A program made the translations under genes and the position numbers. From assembly GCA_021234155.1 (NCBI GenBank), contig JAJEKV010000066.1:124001-188000 (forward strand): DNA of 64,000 nucleotides. Reading direction: 5' to 3'. Positions 9,399 through 20,910 of the stretch are shown here, in pieces. Source of the DNA: Isoetes taiwanensis (taxonomy: Eukaryota; Streptophyta; Lycopodiopsida; Isoetales; Isoetaceae). The notes below the pieces were generated by a model, which was given only the letters and a program-made list of their open reading frames with translations, was not told the origin of the DNA and did not search any database. Each line of letters starts with the position of its first letter. The first letter of the stretch is position 1.

Positions 9399-10690
9399 AT
9401 GTGTATGCAGCTAGAGCACACAGGAATGTGGAACAAGATAGACAACCTCAGGAAGAAAACACCCGCAAGGCAATTTCAGCCAAGGAACCTGTTCCAAGAG
9501 TTCGAGGCACCAACTCCAGAAGAAGAAATATCACAGATAAGGTCAGATATCCCTGAAATAAGAGTCTTGCTGGCAGGGGCGATAACAATGGGACCAGACT
9601 AGAATGTCCAACTACCTCAAACACTGGCCGACAGAGCAGAGAAAGCAAAGAAGAGAAGCTGGAGAAGGAGATCACCTAATACGGATTCCTCCAACTCTAG
9701 TTCCGACTCCGACTCTGAATCCAAGGAACAGGACAACGATCGGCATACCGCCAGGAGGGCCCCAACTGTGATAGGGGCAGAATGGAAGCCGACTATCAGA
9801 AGAAAGTTGATTCGGCACTGAGCAACGTGTAGAAAGCCAGGAAGTTGGAACAGTTCTCATGGGACAACAGGTCTGGAATGGAAGCTGAGGCTTGGTTGGG
9901 TGAGATGAGGGAGTATGGGAATGCTTATAGCATGAAAGATAAGAAAAAGAGGCGGGGTAATAACTAACCTCAAAGGGGGCAACTAAATTTAGTGGAAGGC
10001 TATGCAAAGCCCATGGATTAAGCGGAGATTCGCAGATTTAGAAATTCTCTAAGGCATTTAAGCGTCATTGCGTGTAAGGGAACACAAGTGCCATATGATC
10101 TACAGATTCTGAGGTTGGAGGCGAGGGCAATAAGATAGTCCAAAAGTACACCGAAGTGTTCATGAGGCTGAGTTTCTATGTGCCAAAATTGAGTGAAAGA
10201 CATGCAGTAGAGGGATACATTGAAGGCTTGAAGGAGAAGATCAGGAAGCTGGTGAGAAGCGATAAACCCGAGCGATTAATTGAGCGAGCCTAAAGCGGTG
10301 AGCTTACAAGGAACAAGACTTCAAAGGGAATGGGCGAGGCAACAATACTATCATGACAAAGGGGAGGGCCACAAGAAGCTCTGTCCAAGAGCAACAAGCC
10401 CATGACCACGGACCTCGATTACAAGCATAAAATTATGGAAAGTAAAGGCAATGCAAATTTCGGCAAAGCGGGACAACAAGCGGTCGGCTTCAAGGATAAG
10501 GAACAAGGAGGTGGTTCAAACTACTCCAAAGCGGTGAAGCAATTCTTCAGTCCATCCCCAAGGGAAAAAGGCAAGAATGTATTGAAAAAGCGGTTGTGCC
10601 AGGTGCTTCGGCCAGTCATGACACATAGCGCCCATTTGTGATGAATGCGGCGTTAGCGAGCTAAGAGGATGGGGACACACCCCAAAGATC
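9399..10690 (+). pseudogene. gag region of the chromovirus
   Basis: A frame from 9399 (NLFQEFEAPTPEEEISQIRSD) runs into a TAG at 9600 and then a basic, serine-rich stretch. Capsid-like motifs follow in other frames: FSWDNRSGMEAEAWLGEMRE near 9855-9915, and downstream pieces such as KGLKEK and KLVRS counterparts near 10220-10260. 10402-10641 is polar and glycine-rich (GNANFGKAGQQ). An intact CCHC knuckle was not found. Several frameshifts are required, unlike pol, which is frame-clean. The role in an intact element would be the structural capsid protein. Confidence 0.6.
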
Positions 10691-10739
10691 GGCGAAGAAG
10701 ATGCCAGCGACTATATCGGGGGTGAGTGCCACATCTTTC

Positions 10740-11400
10740 TTTGCTATTGACTAGAGAATCTTTGAGAGTCGGTACCAAGTCATTTCAACGATTGGGAAGG
10801 TCCGAGCCAAAGTGGTTCATAGTGTTGATAGACGAGGGAGTACCCACAATTTTGCTTAGCCAAGGATGGTAGAGATGTTGAAGGCTGAAGCCTTTGAAGT
10901 CCAAGCCTAGACGGTTGTGTTGACAAGCTGGGGCAATCAAACACAGCCGAGGGAAGAGGATCAACCGACATAGACTTGCCGGTATCGATGTTGGAATGGG
11001 GCGGAAGTGATGAACATTGCAAATACGACTTGATCATAGGCATGGAATACCTTGGACCGGCTGGAGAAGTGATTGATTGTGGGAAGCGAAAAGTAACCTA
11101 AAGCGGCGCGAGGAGCAAGCTCATTGAGATAACAGGTAAAGAGGTCACCCCAATCATGCAATGCATGTCTAGTAAGAAGTTACTTAGATGCATAAGGAAG
11201 GAGCAAGTGGCCTATGTCTTTAAACTCGAAGTTGACGAGCAAGAGGCAGAGGAAGACAAGGAGGCCAAAGCATTCAAGCTCCCAAAGCCTATAGCCAAGT
11301 TGGTGAAGGAATTCCATGATAAACAACTTCTACCTTCAGGAGAAGTAGGGGTGTGAATAGCACTTGAGCGGGGAGCAAGCCAACAAGTAAAGCCCTCTTT
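10740..11400 (+). pseudogene. Retroviral-type aspartic protease region
   Basis: Around 10815-10855 the peptide VLIDEGVPTILLS occupies the place of the usual DSG-containing active site, with Glu where Ser or Thr is expected. Further on, DLIIGMEYLGPAGEVIDW near 11030-11080 is the conserved hydrophobic-IIGMD-type region of Ty3 proteases. The frame at 11156-11356 (AKAFKLPKPIAKLVKEFHD) is the protease-RT linker, and RT begins after it. Frameshifts and the altered active site indicate loss of function. Confidence 0.6.
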
Positions 11401-11402
11401 GT

Positions 11403-14174
11403 CACCTCGGGGGTTGTGAATTGAAGAAGCAATTGTAGAAGTTGCTAGACCTAGGGTTTATAAGACCTAGTGCCTCCCCATTTGGAGTGCCAATACTCTT
11501 TGTCAAGAAGAAGAATGGAAGTCTCAGAATGTGCATTGACTATCGTCAATTGAACAAGCACACCATCAAGAACAAATATGCGCTACCTCGATCAGATGAT
11601 TTGATGGATCAACTACAGGGAGCAAAGGTCTTCTCCAAGATAGATTTGAGGTCGCGCTACCACTAGATCAGAATCACGGAAGAGGACATCTATAAGACTG
11701 CATTCAGGACGAGATATGGCCATTATGAGTTCACAGTGATGCCGTTTGGATTGTCCAACGCTCCAACAACCTTCGTGAGGCTCATGAACGATGTTTTCTG
11801 CGAGTTCCTAGATACATTCATCATAGTTTTCTTTGATGACATTTTAGTCTACAGCAAATCCTTAGAGGAGCATGCCCAACACTTGAGAAAGGTACTTGAA
11901 AAGTTGAGGAGGCATCAGCTTTATGTGAAACTATCCAAGTGTCACTTCGCGACAGAAAGAGTAGAGTACTTGGGGCATGTAATCACAACAGAAGGGATCT
12001 CCACCGACCCTGCAAAGATTGAAGCGGTAATTGATTGGCCGGCACCAAAGAACATCCATGAAGTGAGGAGCTTCCTCGGCTTAGCAGGGTATTATAGGAA
12101 GTTCGTCAAGAACTTTGCAAAGGTGGTAGCTCCACTGACGAACCTCACCAAAGCAGAAAAGATAAAAGATTGGGCGAGTCATTAGCAAAGGAAGGCCCAT
12201 GCAGCATTTGAGACATTGAAGGAAGCTTTAACGACTGCGCCAGTCTTAGTCTTGCCGGATCCAGAGAAAGATAAGGGTGTGGCAACAGATGCCACCAAGA
12301 TAGCAACAGGAGGGGTCTTGATGCAGGAAGGGAGGGTGGTAGCATATGATTCAAGGAAGATGAACGATGCCGAAACACGCTACACAACCCATGACTAGGA
12401 TTTGCTAGCAGTGGTGAGAGCATTCAGAATATGGAGGCATTATCTATTGGGAAGGAAGTTCCAATTGGATACGGACCATCAGTGTCTACAATATGTCTTC
12501 ACCCAACCACATCTCAACTTTAGGCAAAGGAGATGGATGGAGTTCCTGGAGGAGTACGACTTTGTCATCGTGTACAAGTCAGGCAAGCTTAATGTGGTTG
12601 CGGACACGCTCTCAAGGCACCCCTTGATGACAAGAGTCCACAGCAACGCCATATCAACACTCACTAGTGAGTTTGGCAAGAAGATAGAAAAGACGTTGCC
12701 TCTAGACCGAGACTTCAAGGAAGCATGGGCAAGCCGTTCTAAAGAGGCAAAAACGGACAAAGAGAGGTAAACCTTCAAACATTTTAAGAAGGAAAGTAAC
12801 CTATTGTACCACAAAAATAAATCGTATGTATCAGAGTCATCAGGAGTCAGGAAGTTGATACTCCATGACACACACAATAGCCCAATAGCCGGACACGCAG
12901 GTTTTATGAAGACCTATTTTAAGATCAGAAGCAGCTACTTCTGGCCCGGCATGAAGAAGTAAATAGCGAGGTACATTCGAGAGTGCCAGCTATGTCAACA
13001 GACGAAGGCAGAACAACTTCGAATTCCTGGAGCTTTGCCTGTGCCGAATGGGAAATGGGAGGTAATAAGCATGGACTTTATCACATGGCTCCCAAGAACC
13101 GTAAGGGGCAAAGATGCCCTAATGGTGGTGGTGGACAAGTTGTCGAAGATGGCACATTTCGTGCCGTGCAGGACCACAGACACGGCGTTAGACACTGCCG
13201 TATTATTCACCAAAGAGATCTTTAGATTCTACGGGATGCCGAGAGAAATAATCTCGGGCAGAGATTCAAAGTTCATGAGCGCATTCTGGCAAGACTTGTT
13301 CAGCACGATTCAGACGAAGCTCTCCATGAGTACGGCATATCATCCTCAGACGGATAGACAGATGGAGCATACAAATCGAATCATAGAAGACATGCTGAGA
13401 AACTATGTCTGGAACAAGCAGTCTAAATGTGATGATTTTATTCACTTGGTGGAGTTTGCCTATAATAGCACCAAGCAGGAATCTTCCCAGATGTCGTCGT
13501 TCATGATAAATTATGGGTATCAATGCTTAACACCAGATACGTGGCACAATCCAGTGTCCAAAGTTGAAGTCTCTCAACAGATGTTATCGGATATGCATCA
13601 GCTAGTGGAGGAGGTGAGAGGATACCTCCTAGCAGCGAGAAGCGGGCAGAAAAGCATAGCCGATAAGCACAGAACGGTAAGGGAATTCTAGGTTGGAGAC
13701 AACTTATGGCTGAAGATCAAAGTCATGCAAGTGAAGCCTCGCATTGGCAATTGCAAGAAGCTTGCTCCAAGATGGGTTGGGCCATTCAGAATAACCAAAA
13801 GAGTAGGTAGCCAATCCTACAAGTTGGACCTGCCAGCACATCTCAAAATCCATAGAATCTTCCATGTAAGTCTCCTGAAGAAGCACACTCCTAATCCAGA
13901 GGAAGTATTGGAGAAAACAGAGTTACTGTAAATGACGGACGACTAGCTTGAAATTGTCCCAGAGGTTCTTCTTGACGAGTCCTATAAGAAGACAAGAAGA
14001 TCCCAATTCCTCCAATACCTAGTGAAATGGACGCACTTACCCGTGGAAGACGCTACGTGGGTACTACAATTAGATTTGGAGAAGCAGTACTCCCAATTCA
14101 TGGAGCAATGGAAGGGTTGGCTCGTCACCGAAGTAATCGACACCGAACCGATAGGTGACTGTGAGGTAGACTAA
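11403..14174 (+). pseudogene. Ty3/gypsy pol: RT, RNase H, integrase, chromodomain
   Basis: One frame throughout. [22 protein letters not shown], then [21 protein letters not shown] and the catalytic [10 protein letters not shown] at about 11824-11853. RNase H: VATDATKIATGGVLMQEGR near 12277-12335 and VVADTLSRHP near 12594-12623. Integrase: an HHCC zinc module (HDTHNSPIAGH, later CQLCQQ) near 12866-13004, then the DD(35)E core with MDF, GRDSKF and YHPQTDRQMEHTNRIIEDML (13035-13450). It ends with a GPF module (PRWVGPFRI) near 13768-13796 and a chromodomain (FLQYLVKWTHLPVEDATWV) near 14010-14070. This order defines a chromovirus. Internal stops are TAG at 11436, 11664, 12183, 12396, 13689 and 13944, and TAA at 12768, 12960 and 13929. 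There are no indels in this block. Confidence 0.92.
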
Positions 14175-14682
14175 AAAGTCTACTTCCGTCTTACGGAAGT
14201 AGACGAACTTGAGAGATAAGAGGTCATTCAGGCATGCATTGACAGAAAGCACCTCTAGTCAATGCCTACTACGGGAAGGACGCCATCCTTCACGCCAAAG
14301 GCAATTAAAGGTGTAGGCATGAGCGATCATCTTAGGCATGATAGGGCGTTGTCTCCACGACCAAGATGGAAGAAACATAATCTTCTTACGCCGGGAGATT
14401 AGCCTTGTGTCCATATAAATTGTAATTAATGGGTGGTCCTCTAATAACCAACTTTAAAATAATTAAATGTATACTGACGGAGTGTTGGACCTGCAGGCCA
14501 ATAGGGGAGTCTAGCGGCAGGAAGGTCGCACTGCAAAAACTTGCAACACATGTTTTGTCATAATGTGTTGCAAGGAGACGATATGGAACCTTATGTTGTA
14601 AAATTATATGCATCAAATGTATTGTAGGGTATGCAAGTTTCCAAGGTGGGAAGACGCGTGATGCTAAGGACAACATCAATTC
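14175..14682 (+). other. 3' untranslated region of the chromovirus
   Basis: About 0.5 kb between the chromodomain end and the polypurine tract. Short frames on both strands show no family resemblance. Contains a small palindrome, AAAAAGTCTACTTCCG-TC-TTACGGAAGTAGA, near 14172-14202. Confidence 0.5.
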
Positions 14683-14695
14683 AAGGTGGGGAGAT
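14683..14695 (+). other. Polypurine tract
   Basis: AAGGTGGGGAGAT directly precedes the TGTGACG start of the 3' LTR, as expected for plus-strand priming in a Ty3 element. Confidence 0.75.
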
Positions 14696-16038
14696 TGTGA
14701 CGTTCCAGCATAACATACGATCCAAATACGTATATTATACTACCACGTCACACGTACATGTCACATGACAAGTACTTGAGAGCTGTAAAGAGTTGCGCCT
14801 AGGGGGCAACCTCCTATGTTGCACATGTATATTAAACATATGCAATTAAACCCCCTTGCCAAGTGGCAATACCCCATTTGGTCCCTTCTAACCTAACCCT
14901 AAAAGTTCATGTATAAGAAACAAAAGGAAAAACTCTAAACCTTTCCCATTTTTGTATTTTGGCTTCCTTGAGCCGTTCCGGCCAAGGCAAGCTGCCATTC
15001 TGCATTGCCAGGTGCCGCTGAGCCGCTTTTGCACATTAGATTCATCAGGAGCAGCTGTCTTCGGCAAGAACGAAGGCATGGACGCGATTCGGGAAGCTGG
15101 AGCAAGCCAAGGATCAGGTAACCTGCGATTCTGTTGTGCAAAGCTGACTCTTAGCCCAGCAATGAGCTAGGATAGTGTGTTAGATCAGTCTTATCAGCCT
15201 TGTATATCCTAAGATCACCAGCCGTAACGAAAAAAACCTAACCATGCATGTTTAGATAAGATAGATTAGATCTTATTCAGTATTTCAGTTCTTGGTGATG
15301 ATGATGTTCCATTCTATGCTCTCCTGTGTATGTGGGAAGGGGGATAGAGACCCTGAAACCTTCAGTAGCAAATGATCCTAGATAACCTCATTAATTCCCA
15401 ATTAATGTGGCATGTGTACAAGAACCCGCCTGGTTGTGGGTGGCGGGGCTATACCGGTGGAATAAGGGAAAATTATCCCATCATTGACTGATCCCTCTGG
15501 TGTGTAAAGCCTACCCGGGATCTAAACGGGCTAGGCTTAATGGTTTGCCACTGCGTGTGGGCAAGGCATGAGCTCGACACCTTTTGGGTGATGCGTCACC
15601 TTCAATGAGGTTCAAATCGAATACAGGCAATGACCCTCTAGCCGCCTAGGATGGGTATGCATGCCTCTAGAGGGAAGGAGACTCTCCTCCTGCCTCATCA
15701 GGACTGGGGAGATGCAACCCAGCAGTAGCCCCTTTGGCTACGCACCCGGCAGGCTACGGTCCAGTCAGTCCATACCCTGGAGTCCGAGCCATTGGGTAGG
15801 ATCCCCCGAGTTATGATGATGTTACTGATGTGCTATTACATGTATATTATGGTGTAGTCACCCTTCGAGGTGACTCTGTTGATATATTGATGTCATGTGC
15901 TTATGCTTACTCACGCTTCCGCAGCGAGGACGGTCTCGAAGGAAGACGGGGCAAATGACCCATCCATTCTTCCTCATCGATCCATTGTTAAGGAATGGTG
16001 TCAGGTGGATGGCCCCTGTCAGTTTGGCTGCCAGGGGG
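14696..16038 (+). repeat. 3' LTR of the chromovirus
   Basis: Homologous to 3959-5322 but with reciprocal insertions and deletions. It carries extra segments near 14764-14800 and 14911-14998 and lacks about 140 bp found in the 5' copy. Outside these it is closely similar with scattered substitutions. Confidence 0.85.
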
Positions 16039-16304
16039 TAAATCTGTTGCTATGACGATGGATCCGGCAAGCGATGGCGTGCAGAGTCCTTTTAGGAAAT
16101 CCAAAATAAACACATTAGAACACATGTAACAACAAAATAAACACATTACAACCTGCTTCACAGAACCCTAACAATACTAACAATTTTGTATAATAGATGT
16201 CATAATCCAGTTACGATCATTTTTTTCATCTGCAAGCCATTTGTTATCCATCCTTGCTAACCATTTTTTATCCATCCTTGCTGCATTCTCAGGACTTCCG
16301 TTAC

Positions 16305-17069
16305 TCTTCTTCCGGCTAGTTTGAATAATCCATATGTTTGTTAAGCGATTTGTCTCATCATCATAATCCGGCTAGTTTGTTAATTACACTTTGAATACAA
16401 TCATAGGCCCTCTTGGTATAAGGACTCTTAAGCCATGAGAACACAGGCAGGCTGGAAAACCATGCTGATCAAAGAGGTAATACGGGAAGAGAATAACTTC
16501 TTTGCTCTTCGTGAAAAAACGTTTTTCAAGAGGTTCTGATTCGGCAAATGAAATGTGTGAACGCGGAGCCCTGGACTCATGGAAGGAAAACGGCAAGAGA
16601 AGATGTCGTGGTAGAGAACCCCCCTTTTTTTGCAGCATTTTCATGGACATCCTTCAAATCCGACCAGTCTTCATCCATAAACCCGCAACTTCTGAGTGAA
16701 CCATCGGAATAGAAAGAAAGCCCCCAGATAGATAGCGGGCTCCAGAAAGGAAGTGTAGAAAAAAAGAGGCAAAAGGAGAATCTCGCCACGATGCCTGAAA
16801 CATCAAATCCCAAATCATGCCACGTTAAAATCATAAAACGACCCCTCTCTTCCCTATGCAACGTGGACAAATATGGATGGTCCATAAGGATGGAGGGACA
16901 GATGAATAAATCTGGGCCGTCGATCGGGGCAGAGGGACATTGGGACGATCTCGGCCGTCGATTAGGCGGATGAACAAATCTGGACCGTAGATCAAAACGA
17001 AGGGACATTAAGACGATCTCAGCCGTCGATCGAGCAGACAGACAAACGCCACAGTTTTATAATATAGGA
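16305..17069 (-). mobile_element. Helitron-like 5' terminus with subterminal repeats
   Basis: On the minus strand, TCCTATATTATAAAACTG begins at 17069 after an A, as at many plant Helitron 5' ends. Just inside, at 16905-17040, four imperfect copies of GATCTCGGCCGTCGAT occur every 30-45 bp. No convincing 3' hairpin plus CTRR was found, so the left boundary is a guess. Short open frames in this stretch show no protein family. Confidence 0.35.
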
Positions 17070-18752
17070 TAGGGATATAGAATAGGTGTATTAGGACAAG
17101 ATAACAACTAGCTAAATGTTGTGGATAGATAAACCTAGTTTTCATGCAAAACATTTAATTTCCTATGCAGCAATCATCAATTCATAAACCAGTGCCTCTC
17201 AAAATTTGAGGATCAGGAGAATGAAGTGCTGGTTGGGTGATAACGAACAACCCACTTGAATTGAATTTTCATGCCGTCAACGGAATCAAAGAGCATGCCT
17301 ATGAACAAACATCCCATCCAGCTGCAACATGGACAGCCTTAAATTGCAAAGGAATATTGCACTCACATTTGGGTAGCTGAAAACAAAAACGAAAAAACAT
17401 CATACACGTATACACTTTATCACTAACCTATTTTTACGAACTTCCATATCACTTATGCCATACGATTGACAATTTTTAAGGCTAATAATACTAAAATCCA
17501 TTCTAACATTACTTCTGCGTCCTCCAAGTAAATGTGCATCAAATTCCAAGCATCTGCTGGCAGGCATCCCCAAACTCATTATAAGGATGCACGTGAACAA
17601 ATGCAGATTCTCTGTAATCCATACTTCAGAACAGAAGCGTGTGCCTGCTTGTCCTTGCTTAACATCGTTTCCCCAGCATAGCATTGAGGAGGTTCACAAG
17701 TGGTTTTATCAAGACCTCATTTCTTGCTCTTGTGTTGTCTAGTATTATAGTAAAGCATCCTTGCTAAGCAAATCCTGTAATCATGACATCTCTTCCAGGC
17801 TTGTGTTAGGGAATTCGAACAGATTATGAGATAAAGACCTGCCATATCATCTATCCCTGATACCACATTATGGGATGATCAGAAATCAGAAATCCGTTGG
17901 AGATCTAGTAGTTTAAATTCTAGTTTAGCAGATATTACCTCTATAATTCATGTGAGCTCTTTGCATCATATGTAAGTTCGTTTTCTTGGTTCTTTTATCA
18001 TTCTCATGCTTTCCCGCTCTCCTTGAGCAGGCCCTTATATATGTCGACATTAAAATAATTATGTTGATTATCTTATTTCGTATTTTAGCAATTCTGACAA
18101 ACAAAACAATAGCTTCACCACACCCCTTTCCATGCACAGGCATCGTCTACAGCAGTCCACCAGACAACTCATGCTCTGGCATGATTCTAAATATCCTCAG
18201 AGCCTCCTTGACTAGTCCATTCTAGCCCAAACACATGCTTTTGTCTGTATAGTTGGCTAGCAGTCAGATGCACATTGATGATGCTATCACCTCCTCTCAC
18301 AACTTAACTCATCAACACATTTCAGCGCAGAATAATGAACTATAGCGATTTCCAGCAGCAGATTAACAAGAGAGTCGAGAAGATATATTCTTGCAATAAA
18401 TATTCACATTAAAGACCCATCTGCAATATGATGACAATATTGCACATTCTCTATGCCACAGGAAAGAGATCGCTGATGTTCCTGATTCCATAAATGCATT
18501 TTAGCAATGACACAAAATGCTGTCCACCTGTGCCTTACCGCAATATCTGAAGCTTTCTAACACACAGAACAGTGGTATTGTATATGCATGAGAAATGGTA
18601 CCTGTGACAATGTTAAGGTAATATCAGAAGGCTTTACATTCAGCTAAATAGTAACTGTCATTTTTTAATACCTTGTTCATGAACCCAAATAAATGCTGCA
18701 TATTGCAGCAAACGTGGCCGTATGTTCTGCGAGTCACTTCACCGTCCAGCTT
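17070..18752. other. Intergenic region / 3' flank of EMB1703-like gene
   Basis: AT-rich, with no supported gene. The part nearest 18.75 kb is presumably the 3' flank of the minus-strand gene that ends at 18809. Confidence 0.4.
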
Positions 18753-20910
18753 TTAATATCATGCAATATAAAACTGAAATTGGTAATAGCATAATACAAT
18801 GTACAAAGTCAACTATCCCGCTCAATGTCATCTAGAAGTCCACCAATATCTATAGAATGCTGCTCAATAATGCTTTTTCTATAAATTCCAAGTATCATTT
18901 CTTCAGCGTCTTCCAGTGGTTGTCCATAAAGTCTTAGTTGCTGCTTCTTGAGAACCATGACCTCAATCCCTTTTGCTGTTGCCTCATTATACAATGTCTG
19001 AAATGCATACAAATTCTAGTCATCAAAATTTGCACATTTGGTGTTTTCCTAGACTTATCAATAAATTAGACAAAAATCCCATTAAAATATCAGGATTGCA
19101 ATCCCCCTGCCTTGCTCTGCATGTTTAGAAATAACATTCTTGCAAACACACAGAACCTGCGAGAACACCACATCAGATTCTTCCAAAACCACTAGAATGC
19201 ATAGTGCAGAGCTAATTTCTGTGAAGCAGCAGAAGCCATTAATCTATATTACACATCAGGAAGATATCATAAAGACATTTACAAATTTAATAAAAGTAAT
19301 ATAATTAATGTTATAGATGCAATTCAAGCTGGGATGATCGTCATTTTTATTGTTTAATCTCATTAGAAGGCATTTGAGGCAGCAGAGGTAGTATCCTATT
19401 ATATTTCTGTTGGATGTAATCTAAATCAATTTATCAATAATAACCTTCAATGAAGTTAACTCACCTTTGGCTTGCATGGAACAATTGCAATATTAAAATT
19501 CAGGGGAGTTTCAGTGTTCAATATGCAATATATCAGCAAAGTGCAGTGCATCTGCTTTCGGTCTTCAAAGCCTTAATAGCATGAACTTTACTTCTCTGGC
19601 TCCCTTTTTTCTTCCACATTCTGTGCCATGTCTATAGTGTAGATGCTTGGCCGTCCTTCAGAATCTTCTATCTCAAAGATATGCACTGCATTTGAAATCA
19701 CAATGAGGCTAAGCACAATTGTGACAATTTGTATACAACAAAGTATATTTTGTTTACATAATAAGCATACTTCTTCTGAGTCTAGTATGTCCTTAAAATA
19801 TGTCTCTTGCTGCAGGGTTTTGCGTTAATATCATGCAATATAAAACTGAAATTGGTAATAGCATAATACAATGTACAAAGTCAACTATCCCTACCAATGT
19901 CATCTAGAAGTCCACCAATATCTATAGAATGCTGCTCAATAATGCTTTTCTATAAATTCCAAGTATCATTTCTTCAACGCCTTTCCAGTGGTTGTCCAAG
20001 CATAAAAGTCTTATTGCTGCTCTCTTGAGAACCATGACCTCAATCCCTTTGCTGTTGCCTCATTATACAATGTTCGAAATGCATACAAATTCTAGTCATC
20101 AAAATTCTGCACATTTGGTGTTTTCCCTAGACTTATCAATAAATTAGACAAAAATCCCATTAAAAATATCAGGGATTGTAATCCCTCTGCCTTAAGCCAG
20201 TGCATGTTTAGAAATAACATTCTTGCAAAACACACAGAACCCGGCAGAACAATTCACATCAGATTCTTCCAAAACCACTAGAATGCATAGTGCAGAGCTA
20301 ATTTCTGTGAAGCAGCAGCTTCATTAATCTATATTACACACTGTGGTGTCACTACAAAGACATTTACAAATTTAATAAAAAGTAATATAGGCACTAATGT
20401 TATAGATGCAATCTCAAGCTGATGATCGCCATTTTTATTGTTTAATCTCATTGCAGAAGGCATTTGGAGGCAGCAGAGGTGCAGTATCCTATTATATTTC
20501 TGTTGGATGTAATCTAAATCAATTCTATCAATAATAACCTTCAATGAAGTTAACACACCTTTGGCTTGCATGGGGAACAATTGCAATATTAAAAATTCCA
20601 GGGAGTTTCTCGTGTTCAATATGCAATATATCAGCAAAGTGCAGTGCATCTGCTCGGTCTTCAAACGCAATAGCATGAACTTTACTTGGCCCCTTTTCTT
20701 CCACATTCTGTGCCATGTCTATAGTGTAGATACCTTGGCCGGCCCTTCAGAATCTTCTATCTCAAAAAGATATGCACTGCATTTGGAAATCACAATGAGG
20801 CTAAGCAATTGTGACAATTGTGCCACAACAAAGTATATTTTTGTTTACATAATAAGCATACTTGAGTCTAGTATGTCCTTAAAATATGTGTCTCTTGCTG
20901 CAAGGGTTTA
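18753..20910. repeat. Tandem direct duplication, two ~1.07 kb units
   Basis: Unit A (18753-19824) and unit B (19825-20910) both start TTAATATCATGCAATATAAA and end around GTCTCTTGCTGCA(A)GGG. They differ mainly by many 1-3 bp indels, often in homopolymers. Each unit holds the last exon and the penultimate exon of the EMB1703-like gene. Unit A has the readable last exon. Each unit is right in different parts of the penultimate exon. Confidence 0.9.
18809..18997 (-). CDS. EMB1703: Last exon of EMB1703-like gene, unit A (intact)
   Basis: Acceptor TTTCAG precedes ACATTGTATAAT at 18997. The 63-codon exon reads cleanly to TGA. It joins in phase 0 to the unit A penultimate exon at AAG|GTGAGT (19465). 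The homologous exon in unit B (about 19875-20090) carries several 1-bp indels and does not read through. Confidence 0.65.
   Translation of the reverse strand, partial: TLYNEATAKGIEVMVLKKQQLRLYGQPLEDAEEMILGIYRKSIIEQHSIDIGGLLDDIERDS

Larger units (their letters stand above)
3959..16038 (+). mobile_element. Ty3/gypsy chromovirus carrying extra genes (whole element)
   Basis: Two direct repeats beginning TGTGACGTTCCAGCATAACATACGATCC (quoted in pieces: TGTGACGTTCCAGC, then ATAACATACGATCC) flank gag, protease, RT, RNase H, integrase and chromodomain in that order, all on the + strand. A polypurine tract abuts the 3' LTR. The element is about 12.1 kb, long for a chromovirus, because about 4 kb of additional genes lie between the 5' LTR and gag. 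I could not find a matching target-site duplication or a canonical tRNA-Met primer site just inside the 5' LTR, so the 5' LTR's right edge is approximate. Coding regions contain many stops, and indels upstream of RT. The copy is therefore non-autonomous. Confidence 0.85.

Noticed and set aside
12479-13523. Minus-strand frames (for example 132 codons at 12479-12877) as genes
   Set aside because: They are antisense shadows of the RNase H and integrase coding region.
16384-17008. Minus and plus frames near the Helitron-like end as genes
   Set aside because: They overlap subterminal repeats (CGGCCGTCGAT) and show no family resemblance.
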